Source: Elusimicrobiota bacterium
GTDB lineage: Bacteria; Elusimicrobiota; Elusimicrobia; UBA1565; UBA9628
Length of the DNA: 64,000 bases
Reading direction: 5' to 3'
Assembly (NCBI GenBank): GCA_003452935.1
Contig: DMMY01000015.1
Span: 1-64,000 of the forward strand
Shown here piece after piece: positions 1 to 7,963 of the stretch; position 1 is the stretch's first letter; each line of letters starts with the position of its first letter. The position numbers and the translations under genes were made by a program. The notes beneath the pieces are model-generated. The model saw only the letters and a program-made list of their open reading frames with translations. It searched no databases and was not told the origin of the DNA.

Positions 1-1
1 C

Positions 2-706
2 CAGAACAGGGACCTGGGCAGGGTGGCGAGCGCTCCCCTCCCCGGGCTCTCGGCCAACACGGTCTATTACGCCCGGCTGCGGGCCTACGGCGCGGCGGGC
101 AACACGTCGGCCAACAGCCCACCCGCCTCCGGGCGGACCGCCGTTTTTTCCGACGTCCTCGCCCCGACGGCCGCCATCACCTCGCCGGCCAATGGGGCCA
201 ACGTGTCCGGAACCGTCAATGTCGCGGCCTCGGCCTCGGACAACGCGGGCGTGGTCAAGCTCGAGTTTTTCATCGACGGACTGCTCAAGTCGACGCTGGC
301 TTCCCCGCCCTATGTCTACAGCCTCGACGCCTCGGCCCTGGCTTTGGGCGCGCACACGATCATGGTCAAGGCCTGCGACGCGGCGGGCAACAGCGGCCAG
401 CAGTCCATCAGCGTCAATGTGGTCAGTTCCTCCGGCTCCAAGATCCCGCCGGGACAGGCGAAGACCAGGACGCGCTTCCTGTCGCCGAACAGCCCCATGG
501 GCGCGACGTTCGGATCGGACGCGGCCAAGGTCGAGATATTCGATGTGAGCGGGAGAAAGGTCTTCCAGGCCATAAACACCGGAAGCAGCCCGATTACCTG
601 GACGGGCCGAGAGTCTGGCAAGATGGTGGAGTCCGGCGCGTACATGGCCAGGATTACGGATTCATCAGGCGCTAGGCAGTATCAGACCATCGTGGTATTT
701 AAGTAG
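2..706 (+). CDS. C-terminal part of a secreted modular surface protein (Fn3, Ig-like, FlgD-like tail)
   Basis: The reading frame is open from the window edge, so this is the 3' end of a longer gene; the GTG at 23 lies inside a fibronectin type III strand and is not a start. Visible modules in order: the end of an Fn3 domain (LSANTVYYARLRAYG), a bacterial Ig-like domain (ITSPANGANVSGTVNV to ACDAAGNSG, the form with EFFIDG), and a C-terminal FlgD-like or sorting-type domain (VEIFDVSGRKVF to SGAYMARITD) that ends in a short basic tail. Such proteins are exported and sit on the cell surface or are released; the tail resembles secretion-signal domains but I cannot assign a secretion system. The next gene starts 7 bases downstream and is also secreted, so they probably form one operon. 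No enzyme domain is visible in this part. Confidence 0.8.
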   Translation, partial: QNRDLGRVASAPLPGLSANTVYYARLRAYGAAGNTSANSPPASGRTAVFSDVLAPTAAITSPANGANVSGTVNVAASASDNAGVVKLEFFIDGLLKSTLASPPYVYSLDASALALGAHTIMVKACDAAGNSGQQSISVNVVSSSGSKIPPGQAKTRTRFLSPNSPMGATFGSDAAKVEIFDVSGRKVFQAINTGSSPITWTGRESGKMVESGAYMARITDSSGARQYQTIVVFK

Positions 707-713
707 GCAGGCC

Positions 714-3700
714 GTGAACGAGCCCAGGAACAGGCACCCAATGCGAGTTATTTTAACTGGTCTAGTCTTATTGACTCCCCTCTGCGCCTGGGCCGGTCCC
801 GTGCTCAATTTCTCGGATATCGTCTCGGGCCCGCAGACCGGGAATACGGATGGAGCAGGCGGGCTCTCTTCATCTCAGCACGGTTCTATTGTCACCGTCT
901 GGGGCAATAATCTCGGACTCAGCCAAGGCGGTTCCCAGGTCTATATTAAGGATGCCTTCGGACAAATTGTGCCGGCCGCGCATATATATTATTGGAAGAC
1001 CGCCGATGGGCAATTGCCCGGAGGGCCCGCGGATTTGGCTACCTATCATAAAATGCAGGAAATATCGTTTTCCATCCCAGCCGCAGCCTCCGCCGGCTCC
1101 GGCGAACTTTACGTGCTCGTCTCGGGAGCGGAATCGAATCATCTTCCCTTTCTGATCAGGCCGGGCCGAATATATTTTGTCCGCTCCGGAGGCAGCGACA
1201 CGGCAGGCAATGGCTCGTTTTCCAATGCCTATGGCTCTGTTCCCAGGCTCACGGCGAACAACACCAGCCCCCTTCTTCCAGGAGACATCGTCTATGTCGA
1301 TGGGGTCGCCGCGACCACGGGCCTTAAAATCGGGATATCCGACGTCAAGTATTTCGCCGGCACGGAAACCGCTCATCATGCCTTGATCGCTTATCCGGGC
1401 TCCAGGTGCAATATTAGTGGAATCCAATCAGGGAGTTCCATCTCGAATTTTTATGGCCGCAACAGTTATTGGGACTTTTCAAAATTATCCATCAATACCG
1501 CGGGGACCGGCATCTATGTTTTCAAGGACATGAGAGTCGTCGCCAACAACATCACCGGCCCCACGGCCGACGGCTATGGGGGAGCCGTCAGCGGCTCCAA
1601 TGGCGGCCAATATCCGGATGGCGCATACATGGACCAGGCTCAGGGCGCCAAGCTCTACGGAAATCACATTCATCACTTCGGCAGCGTTAACAGCAGCGTG
1701 TTTCATCATTTATTCTATATCAGCAACCGGTGCGGAAGCCCCGCGCGGCCCTTTGAGATCGCCTGGACCCATGCGGCGGACAATGACGTTTATCAAGGCT
1801 TGCATATCTATGACCAAGCCCCCTGCGGAGACTGGAGCGGCGTCATCAAGATCCATCATAATGTGGTCAAGAACCAAAGAGGCAACAGTTTCAACTTCAA
1901 CGCGGCCTGCGCGATCACGACGCCGGTCGAGGTTTATGAGAACCTCTTCATCAATGACGACTACGCCTATGGCGAAAGAGCCATCAGCGTCACTCCCTCG
2001 GCTACGACATCGAACATCAAGATATACAACAACACCATCTACGGCTACAACGCGAGCAACGCCATCACTCATGGCGGGTCTTTCGAGTTCAAGAACAATA
2101 TCTTGATCGACACGAAGAATCTTCCTTATTTCACGGACACGGGCACAACCTGCGCCAACCGCGACGTCAAAAACAACCTTTTCTACAGCCTCGTCAATCC
2201 GAGCCTGGCCGGGCCGTCTTGGGCCTTGGACTCACTCCACGCCAACCCCCTGCTCGACAGCGACTTTGCCTTGACGGCCAACAGCCCGGCAAAAAATGCG
2301 GGGACGGCGACTCATGCCGTTTATAATGATTTGCGAGGCAATCCCCTGCCGCTGTCTTTTCCGAGTCTGGGAGCCTTGGAGTATGCGGCCGCAAGCTCGG
2401 CGTCTAATAAGTTTTTTAGCACGAGTTTCGAGGACGTTAATGACTGGATAATGCCCAGACCCCCTAAAAACGCCACTGGCTATGGCTGGGAAATAGATTC
2501 CGGAACCCATCAGCCGCCCAAGAAGCTCGACGGCACCCAGCTTTTTGATTTATTTCGAGTGGGGGCTACGTTATTTGATCCGCCTCATGTCACTCCAGCT
2601 TACCAGATCGGAAATGGACTGGGCAGAAGCGGCGGCAGAGGCTTGCTCTATAACGTCGAGGTATCGGGCATATATGACACGACTGGTTGGACGGGAGGAA
2701 CGCCTTTAGGGGTTTGGCTGGGCACGGACGGTCGCCACGACCTTTACGTGAGGTTTTACGCGAAATATCCTTCGCACTGGAAGTGGAATGACACGAGCGT
2801 TTCGCCGAACACCGGAGCCATTCAGAAGATCGTCAGAATCGCCAGATTTAACGGCACTCCGGGGAACGGCAAAATGAACGGCCCATATGCGGCGCCTCCG
2901 TACGGCGAGATTTCTCCGGTATGGGTGCCTACGTGGTTCCGATACATCAGCGTTGCGCCGAGTTACAGCATATTCTACGAGCAGGAACGATATGCGCCGA
3001 ACTATACCTTGCCAACCACCCAAGACTTTTTTACGAATTTCCCTCAATACTATCCGGCGGCGCCCCCGATTTTAGCCGATCCCCCGGGGCATCAAGCCCG
3101 AGGCATCCTGTGGCCTTCGGACGGCGACTGGCACTGTTATGAACTGCACGCAAAAATGAACAGCGCCCCGGGGGCGGCCGATGGTATCTCCGAGCTCTGG
3201 ATTGACGGCGTTAAACTCTGGAGCAAAAAGACCATACCCTGGGTCATGGCGGGGGGGTCCGTGACAAATGGTTGGAACATCGTCAATGTTTTGGATAATG
3301 CGGATTTGACATCCTTCAAACTTTCCGATCAGGTTACCTTGCCCATGTATTTGGATGACATCGTCATTGGCGCCGCTTACAGCGGCCCTCCGGCTCCGCC
3401 CGTGAGCGTCTCCGGCCAAATCACGGGTCCCGGCAAAGCCAGAATCAGTTGGATGGCCGGAACCAATGGCGATGTTTTTAAATTGGACGGCTATCGCGTC
3501 TATTACGGCACCAGTCCCACGAGCTTGAACAACTGCGTCTCCGCAGCCGGGACAGCCTTGGATATTTCCGGTCTTCAGGCAGGAAAAACATATTACTTTT
3601 CCGTCTCCGCATTTAACAAGGGCTCTTATGACGCCAATGAGAACGAAAGCCTGAGATCGCTTCCCGTCTCGATTGCCGTACCGGAAACAGCTCCTGCCGG

Positions 3701-4730
3701 CGTCGTCTTTTCGGACAATTTCGACGATTCCCCGGACTGGTACGTGAAAAAGCAGAATCAAGTCGGCGCTTGCGTCGAGGGGGTCACGGCCAATACCTGC
3801 GCTGTGCCGGGAGGCTGGACGCATTTTCGCACGGACGAGAAATGGAATCCTTATGGGGGAACTCCGGGTTCGCATCCGGTCATCCAGATCTCCGGCGAAC
3901 AGCACTACGGCCCCGGCGGCAAAGCCTACGTCCAATGGAATGAATCGCATAAAGGGAATTCCGGAGACGGCTGGGGAGCGGACGGCATCATTGGAAAAGC
4001 CCTGGACAAGGATTACTCGGAACTCTACGTCCAGTACAAGACCAGGTTCATGCCGGGGTTCAAGCGCTTCTGGACGCCCAATGCCAATGCTGGATTTCTC
4101 AAGACGTTCCGCGTCTCGCATTGGGACCGGATAGGATCGCCCTTTCAAGCCTTTGAAGCTGGAGCGTTGGCGCCGATCATGCTCTATGATGCCAATGAGA
4201 ATGAATGGCCGCCTTATGGATTCGCCAGCAGCGCCTTCAGATGCGATCCGCAGGCAACCAATTATTATTGCAGCGGAGTCAAAGGGGCTAAATCAGGTTT
4301 TGTCGACGCATCAGGCCAGCCTATCACGGGGTGGTCGGCGAATATCCCTCCCAGCACGGATGACCAGAGGCTCGGGATATTCGACGGGAACTGGCATACC
4401 ATCGAGCATCACGTCAAACTCAACAGCGCCCCGGGAGTTTCGGACGGGATCTATCAATATTGGTATGACGGCTATCTTTTGGCGGATCTGAGCAATGTCC
4501 AATGGATAGGCGCGGGCGGAAACATCAACGCGGGCTGGAATTGGGTCGCGTTGGGCGGCAACGCCTTCAATAACTATATGAACATCACGGACAGCGCCTA
4601 TCAGCCGGGAGCCGAGCAATGGTATGCGATCGACGATGTCATCGTCAGTACCCAATACATAAAGAACGCCGGCACGCCGGCGACGTCCAGGGCGCCCGAT
4701 AAGCCAAAAGGATTCAGGATAGTCCCGTGA
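714..4730 (+). CDS. Large secreted beta-helix protein with two ConA-like domains and an Fn3 domain
   Basis: A 1338-residue exported protein starting at GTG 714. An N-terminal signal peptide (about residues 10-28, ending CAWAG) is followed by an IPT/TIG-like segment (about 55-150), a right-handed parallel beta-helix (about 150-555, ending NSPAKNAGT and LGALEY as in many such helices), a first ConA-like jelly-roll domain (about 565-885), an Fn3 domain (about 890-985) and a second ConA-like domain (about 995-1322). Both jelly rolls carry the signature NSAPG..DGI..W.DG. The fold set is typical of polysaccharide-binding or lyase-type surface proteins; no catalytic residues can be assigned. The C-terminus KPKGFRIVP looks like the first strand of another Fn3 domain cut short. 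Codons are visibly more AT-rich than in genes after 6.7 kb. The next gene overlaps by 4 bases. Confidence 0.8.
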   Translation: MNEPRNRHPMRVILTGLVLLTPLCAWAGPVLNFSDIVSGPQTGNTDGAGGLSSSQHGSIVTVWGNNLGLSQGGSQVYIKDAFGQIVPAAHIYYWKTADGQLPGGPADLATYHKMQEISFSIPAAASAGSGELYVLVSGAESNHLPFLIRPGRIYFVRSGGSDTAGNGSFSNAYGSVPRLTANNTSPLLPGDIVYVDGVAATTGLKIGISDVKYFAGTETAHHALIAYPGSRCNISGIQSGSSISNFYGRNSYWDFSKLSINTAGTGIYVFKDMRVVANNITGPTADGYGGAVSGSNGGQYPDGAYMDQAQGAKLYGNHIHHFGSVNSSVFHHLFYISNRCGSPARPFEIAWTHAADNDVYQGLHIYDQAPCGDWSGVIKIHHNVVKNQRGNSFNFNAACAITTPVEVYENLFINDDYAYGERAISVTPSATTSNIKIYNNTIYGYNASNAITHGGSFEFKNNILIDTKNLPYFTDTGTTCANRDVKNNLFYSLVNPSLAGPSWALDSLHANPLLDSDFALTANSPAKNAGTATHAVYNDLRGNPLPLSFPSLGALEYAAASSASNKFFSTSFEDVNDWIMPRPPKNATGYGWEIDSGTHQPPKKLDGTQLFDLFRVGATLFDPPHVTPAYQIGNGLGRSGGRGLLYNVEVSGIYDTTGWTGGTPLGVWLGTDGRHDLYVRFYAKYPSHWKWNDTSVSPNTGAIQKIVRIARFNGTPGNGKMNGPYAAPPYGEISPVWVPTWFRYISVAPSYSIFYEQERYAPNYTLPTTQDFFTNFPQYYPAAPPILADPPGHQARGILWPSDGDWHCYELHAKMNSAPGAADGISELWIDGVKLWSKKTIPWVMAGGSVTNGWNIVNVLDNADLTSFKLSDQVTLPMYLDDIVIGAAYSGPPAPPVSVSGQITGPGKARISWMAGTNGDVFKLDGYRVYYGTSPTSLNNCVSAAGTALDISGLQAGKTYYFSVSAFNKGSYDANENESLRSLPVSIAVPETAPAGVVFSDNFDDSPDWYVKKQNQVGACVEGVTANTCAVPGGWTHFRTDEKWNPYGGTPGSHPVIQISGEQHYGPGGKAYVQWNESHKGNSGDGWGADGIIGKALDKDYSELYVQYKTRFMPGFKRFWTPNANAGFLKTFRVSHWDRIGSPFQAFEAGALAPIMLYDANENEWPPYGFASSAFRCDPQATNYYCSGVKGAKSGFVDASGQPITGWSANIPPSTDDQRLGIFDGNWHTIEHHVKLNSAPGVSDGIYQYWYDGYLLADLSNVQWIGAGGNINAGWNWVALGGNAFNNYMNITDSAYQPGAEQWYAIDDVIVSTQYIKNAGTPATSRAPDKPKGFRIVP
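4710..4728 (+). repeat. 19-bp direct repeat, copy 1
   Basis: The sequence GGATTCAGGATAGTCCCGT lies at the very end of the large beta-helix gene, encoding GFRIV just before its stop. It recurs exactly at 5989-6007, just after the stop of the next gene. The pair brackets the second ConA-like gene and looks like the scar of a duplication or recombination between 3' ends. Confidence 0.85.
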
Positions 4731-5977
4731 ATTCCATAATTAAGACCGTGGTTGTCCGCATTCATCGCCTTCTTGTTCTCCTCGTCGCATTCCTGCTGCT
4801 GCCGGGTTGGGCAAGCGCGGCGGTTGTTTTCGAGGATAATTTTGACGATTCCCCGGATTGGCGCAGCATGGAAAGCGGAAGTGCCGAGACGGGAGGCGGG
4901 TCTAACGTCGCATGGCCTACTACCGCCGTTCCTCCCCTACATTGGACATCTTACAGGGCGTCAATACCGAAATACAGCAACCACGCAGCCGTTAAAACGT
5001 TTGTAATCGATTCGTCGGCCCATCGCGGATCAACCGGAAAGGCGCTGACATACAATTCGGAGGTGGATGGCGGCTATTGCTCCAGTTGCTGGACAGGGGG
5101 TGGAATTGACAAGTATCTTGGCGATGGGGGGCACCAAGAATTGTTTGTCAGATTTTGGAAGAAAGAGCCGAATAATTTTCCTGGGGGGACGACTACCGGC
5201 AATGAAACCGGCGTTATAAATTCTTGGTGTTGGGGAACATCTCAATATAGCGTATGGAATGGGTCGGACATCCAGCCTTCGCTGCATCACAGCAGCGCCG
5301 GAAAGTTGATCCGCATAACCGCGCTTCGCAGGCGGTTGTCGCAAGTGCCGAATCCCGAAAGATACCCGTCTCCGGACACCAGTCCGACATTGATCGTGAA
5401 TGCAAATAGAAGATTTGCGCCCACTTATCCGCATGCCGCTCAGTTTGATACCGAGGAGCGGTATGCTCCGAATTACCAGGGCGGACCCGAACGGATATGG
5501 GGCAATCCTCCGTCTAACGGCGGTTCAAACCTGGCGGTGCCTTATCTGCCCACGTCCGCAGATACGTGGTGCGGTGATAATCAATGGCACATGTACGAAT
5601 ATTACGTGAAGATGAATAGCGCTCCTGACGCGGCCGACGGAATATATCGCATTTGGCTGGATGGCAATCTGGCCGCGGAACGCGCCGATGTCCCGTGGGT
5701 CAAATCCGGCGTTGACTCAAACGGCACCGCTATGGCTACGGCAACTGGCTGGAACTGGGTTATGCTCCCCGACAATATTGCCAGTACCGCATTCCCTTCG
5801 GAAAATCGGGTGACCATGCGATTTTATATAGATGATGTGGTGATGTACACCCCAATGTCGGGTTCTGAACCGGAATGCGGCGGCAATTGTCTTGGCGGAA
5901 GGTTGCCGGTCAATTATGTCATCGGTTCGTCCGACCCCGCCCCTCCCGCCGCGCCAAGCGGTTTGAGGGTGCAATGA
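4727..5977 (+). CDS. Secreted ConA-like domain protein
   Basis: A 416-residue exported protein beginning at GTG 4727 within the GTGA overlap with the preceding stop. The N-terminus has a basic start and hydrophobic stretch ending GWASA, a signal peptide. The rest is one ConA-like jelly-roll domain that repeats landmarks of the two domains in the upstream protein: DNFDDSPDW near residue 38, EERYAPNY near 245 and NSAPDAADGIYRIWLDG near 300. It is therefore a free-standing third copy. The C-terminus PAAPSGLRVQ is the typical opening of an Fn3 domain, which then stops, as in the upstream gene. Directly after the stop, another frame reads MKDSRGFRIVP and stop, a remnant matching the end of the upstream protein. 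Carbohydrate binding or lyase activity is possible but not shown. Confidence 0.75.
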   Translation: MNSIIKTVVVRIHRLLVLLVAFLLLPGWASAAVVFEDNFDDSPDWRSMESGSAETGGGSNVAWPTTAVPPLHWTSYRASIPKYSNHAAVKTFVIDSSAHRGSTGKALTYNSEVDGGYCSSCWTGGGIDKYLGDGGHQELFVRFWKKEPNNFPGGTTTGNETGVINSWCWGTSQYSVWNGSDIQPSLHHSSAGKLIRITALRRRLSQVPNPERYPSPDTSPTLIVNANRRFAPTYPHAAQFDTEERYAPNYQGGPERIWGNPPSNGGSNLAVPYLPTSADTWCGDNQWHMYEYYVKMNSAPDAADGIYRIWLDGNLAAERADVPWVKSGVDSNGTAMATATGWNWVMLPDNIASTAFPSENRVTMRFYIDDVVMYTPMSGSEPECGGNCLGGRLPVNYVIGSSDPAPPAAPSGLRVQ

Positions 5978-5988
5978 AAGATTCGCGG

Positions 5989-6007
5989 GGATTCAGGATA
6001 GTCCCGT
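5989..6007 (+). repeat. 19-bp direct repeat, copy 2
   Basis: Exact second copy of GGATTCAGGATAGTCCCGT (first at 4710-4728). Here it is outside the annotated gene, in a short frame reading MKDSRGFRIVP from 5974, and so appears to be the leftover 3' end of a duplicated surface-protein gene. Confidence 0.85.
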
Positions 6008-6039
6008 AACTTCCAGATGTCATGTGACATATTAACCCC

Positions 6040-6068
6040 TTGACAGAAGGCGCCTGGAGCCTTACCCT
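6040..6068 (+). promoter_or_regulatory. Sigma-70-like promoter for the secreted protein at 6096
   Basis: A consensus -35 TTGACA at 6040-6045 is followed after 17 bases by a weaker -10 TACCCT at 6063-6068. Transcription would start near 6075, which excludes the ATG at 6069 and favours ATG 6096. Confidence 0.5.
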
Positions 6069-6095
6069 ATGCCTATTCTGGATCAGGGGGTGTTT

Positions 6096-6680
6096 ATGAA
6101 GCGGTTTTTGGCTTTGCTGTGCGTGTCGGCGTTGGCGCCCGCGTTTGTAGCGGCGGCTGGACTTCATAATGGGGAGGCCGCCAAGATCACGGCCCAGGTT
6201 TCCTTCCTGAGCCCGGCCGGAGAGACTTTCACCGACGCCTCCGGCATTCGCTACACCATGAATGGCTGGACATTCAGCTCCGAGCCCAAGGTTTATCCGG
6301 CTCAGTATTGGGGACGATTTCCGCTCTATTTTACGGGCAGCACGATGAATTTTTCCGTCACCTTGAGCAACACCGCGGCCAAAGGCAACAAGAGCTTCAA
6401 GGTCCGCGTCGAAGCCGTGCACAATGTCCTGGAGACCAGCGGCGCTCCGGGCATGACCTTGGCGCCTACTCAGACGTGGGTCGTGGAATCCTTGGCTCCG
6501 GGAGAGAGCAAAACCTTGCAGGGCAGCGCCTATATTCCGGACAACCCGAACCTGCCTTCGGGATTGGACCTGACCAAGATCCGCATCCTGCATCTTAACG
6601 AAGGCGCCAATCCTGACGCCGGGCTTATCAAGGAACAGCTGGCCGTGTGGTGCCCGCCGCCGGCGAACAAGAAGCCTTAA
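6096..6680 (+). CDS. Exported protein of unknown function
   Basis: A 194-residue protein. The start at ATG 6096 is preferred over the in-frame ATG 6069 because it is preceded by an AGGGGG-like ribosome site, gives a clean signal peptide (MKRFLALL to FVAAAG) and lies after the predicted transcription start. The mature part is rich in beta-strand pattern, with no cysteine pairs except a late Cys, and ends in a proline/lysine tail (CPPPANKKP). It mentions no known motif. Segments such as YTMNGWTFSSEP, TLSNTAAKGNKSFKVRVEA and ESLAPGESKTL resemble an immunoglobulin-like fold of the sort found in surface or appendage proteins; that is an inference from pattern. It has its own promoter and faces the convergent flavoprotein gene. 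Confidence 0.65.
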   Translation: MKRFLALLCVSALAPAFVAAAGLHNGEAAKITAQVSFLSPAGETFTDASGIRYTMNGWTFSSEPKVYPAQYWGRFPLYFTGSTMNFSVTLSNTAAKGNKSFKVRVEAVHNVLETSGAPGMTLAPTQTWVVESLAPGESKTLQGSAYIPDNPNLPSGLDLTKIRILHLNEGANPDAGLIKEQLAVWCPPPANKKP

Positions 6681-6700
6681 CGCGCGCTTCGCGGGAAGGT

Positions 6701-7963
6701 TCAGACCGGCTTGGCCGCGGCTCGGCCCGCGGCCAAGCCCGATGCCCACGCGAAGTGCAGGTTGAATCCGCCGCTGTCGCCGTCCACGTCGAGCATTTCG
6801 CCGGCGAGAAAAAGCCCCCGCACCTTGCGCGACTCGAAGGTGTGCGCGTCGACCGCGTCGACGTCGATGCCTCCGGCCGTGACCATGGCTTCGCTCCAGG
6901 GACGGGCGGCAATAATTTCAAATCGCCAGTCCTGAAGCAATGCGGCCAGGCGGTCCACGGCGTCCCGGCCCAATGAGTCCAAAGGCCGGTGCGCCTCCCA
7001 GCCGAGCGTGTCCATGAGCGTGCCCGCGAGCTGGACCGGGAACATGCCCATGAAAAAATCCTTCAGGAGCCGCTTGGGCCGGCCGGTCCAGCGAGCCTTG
7101 ATCATGGCATGAAACCCGGCGGATGAAAATTCCGGGAATAAATTAAGGCTGCCCTGAACTCGGCCCCGGGCCAGGCTTTTTACCGAATCGCGGCTTATGT
7201 CCAAGGCCGCCGGTCCGGAAATCCCGTAGTCCGTGAAAAGGATTTCGCCTTGGCAGCGGGATATCTCTTTTTCGCCGCATAAGACGCGCAAGCCGGCTTC
7301 CAGGCGCAGGCCGTGCAGCCGTTTGAACGCGCTTTCCTTTACGCAAAGCGGAACCAGGGCCGGAGTCAACCCGGTCACCGCGTGGCCTAGAGACTTGCCC
7401 AGGTCATAGGCGGCCTCTCCGGCGCCAAGCTGCGGATAGGAGGCTCCTCCGCAGGCCAGGATGACGCGGTCGAAAGCATATTCCTCTCCGCCCCGCGTCG
7501 GCGTTTCGGTTTTCCAGGGCACGGCTTCGGCTCGAACGAGGAATCCGGCGTCCTGGCGTCTTATTTCCACGGCTTTCCTGCCCAGACAAACACGGATGGC
7601 AAGCCGTTCAAGTTCGGTTTTGAGCACATCGAGCACGGCCTGGGCTTTGCCGCACCTCGGAAAGATGCGGCCGTCCGGTTCCTCCCGGATGAGCAGGCCC
7701 AGCTCGGAGAAGAAGCGCACGGCTTCCTGGCTCTTGAAGCGGGCGAGGGCGTCCCGGATAAAAGCCGGCCGTGCGCCGTGATAGCTTTGCGGCAGGATGC
7801 GGCTGTGAGAGAGGTTGCAGCGCCCGCCGCCGCTGGCCAGGATTTTTCGGCCCAAGCTGTGGCCGCGCTCCAGAATCGTGACGTCCGCCGGGCCGCGAGC
7901 CGCTCCGATGGCCGCGGCCAAGCCCGAGGCCCCGCCGCCGATGACTGCGACCTTGGGTTTCAT
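6701..7963 (-). CDS. NAD(P)/FAD-dependent oxidoreductase, HI0933/BaiN-like flavoprotein
   Basis: A 420-residue flavoprotein. The N-terminus has the Rossmann dinucleotide motif GGGASG (residues 9-14), followed by the family signature GRKILASGGGRCN, and the C-terminus has GLFLAGEMLDVDG.SGGFN with the second FAD contact. Full length compared with the family (about 400). Members of this family have been linked to reduction steps on steroid or aromatic compounds in gut bacteria (BaiN) but most have no known substrate. The start ATG overlaps the stop of the molybdenum hydroxylase gene by 4 bases, so both are translated from one mRNA; this makes a role in the same catabolic locus likely, perhaps in electron transfer or ring reduction, though this is inference. 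Confidence 0.85.
   Translation of the reverse strand: MKPKVAVIGGGASGLAAAIGAARGPADVTILERGHSLGRKILASGGGRCNLSHSRILPQSYHGARPAFIRDALARFKSQEAVRFFSELGLLIREEPDGRIFPRCGKAQAVLDVLKTELERLAIRVCLGRKAVEIRRQDAGFLVRAEAVPWKTETPTRGGEEYAFDRVILACGGASYPQLGAGEAAYDLGKSLGHAVTGLTPALVPLCVKESAFKRLHGLRLEAGLRVLCGEKEISRCQGEILFTDYGISGPAALDISRDSVKSLARGRVQGSLNLFPEFSSAGFHAMIKARWTGRPKRLLKDFFMGMFPVQLAGTLMDTLGWEAHRPLDSLGRDAVDRLAALLQDWRFEIIAARPWSEAMVTAGGIDVDAVDAHTFESRKVRGLFLAGEMLDVDGDSGGFNLHFAWASGLAAGRAAAKPV

Noticed and set aside
3072..4148. Open frame of 358 codons opposite the beta-helix gene
   Set aside because: Lies wholly antisense to a domain-rich protein and shows no family features.
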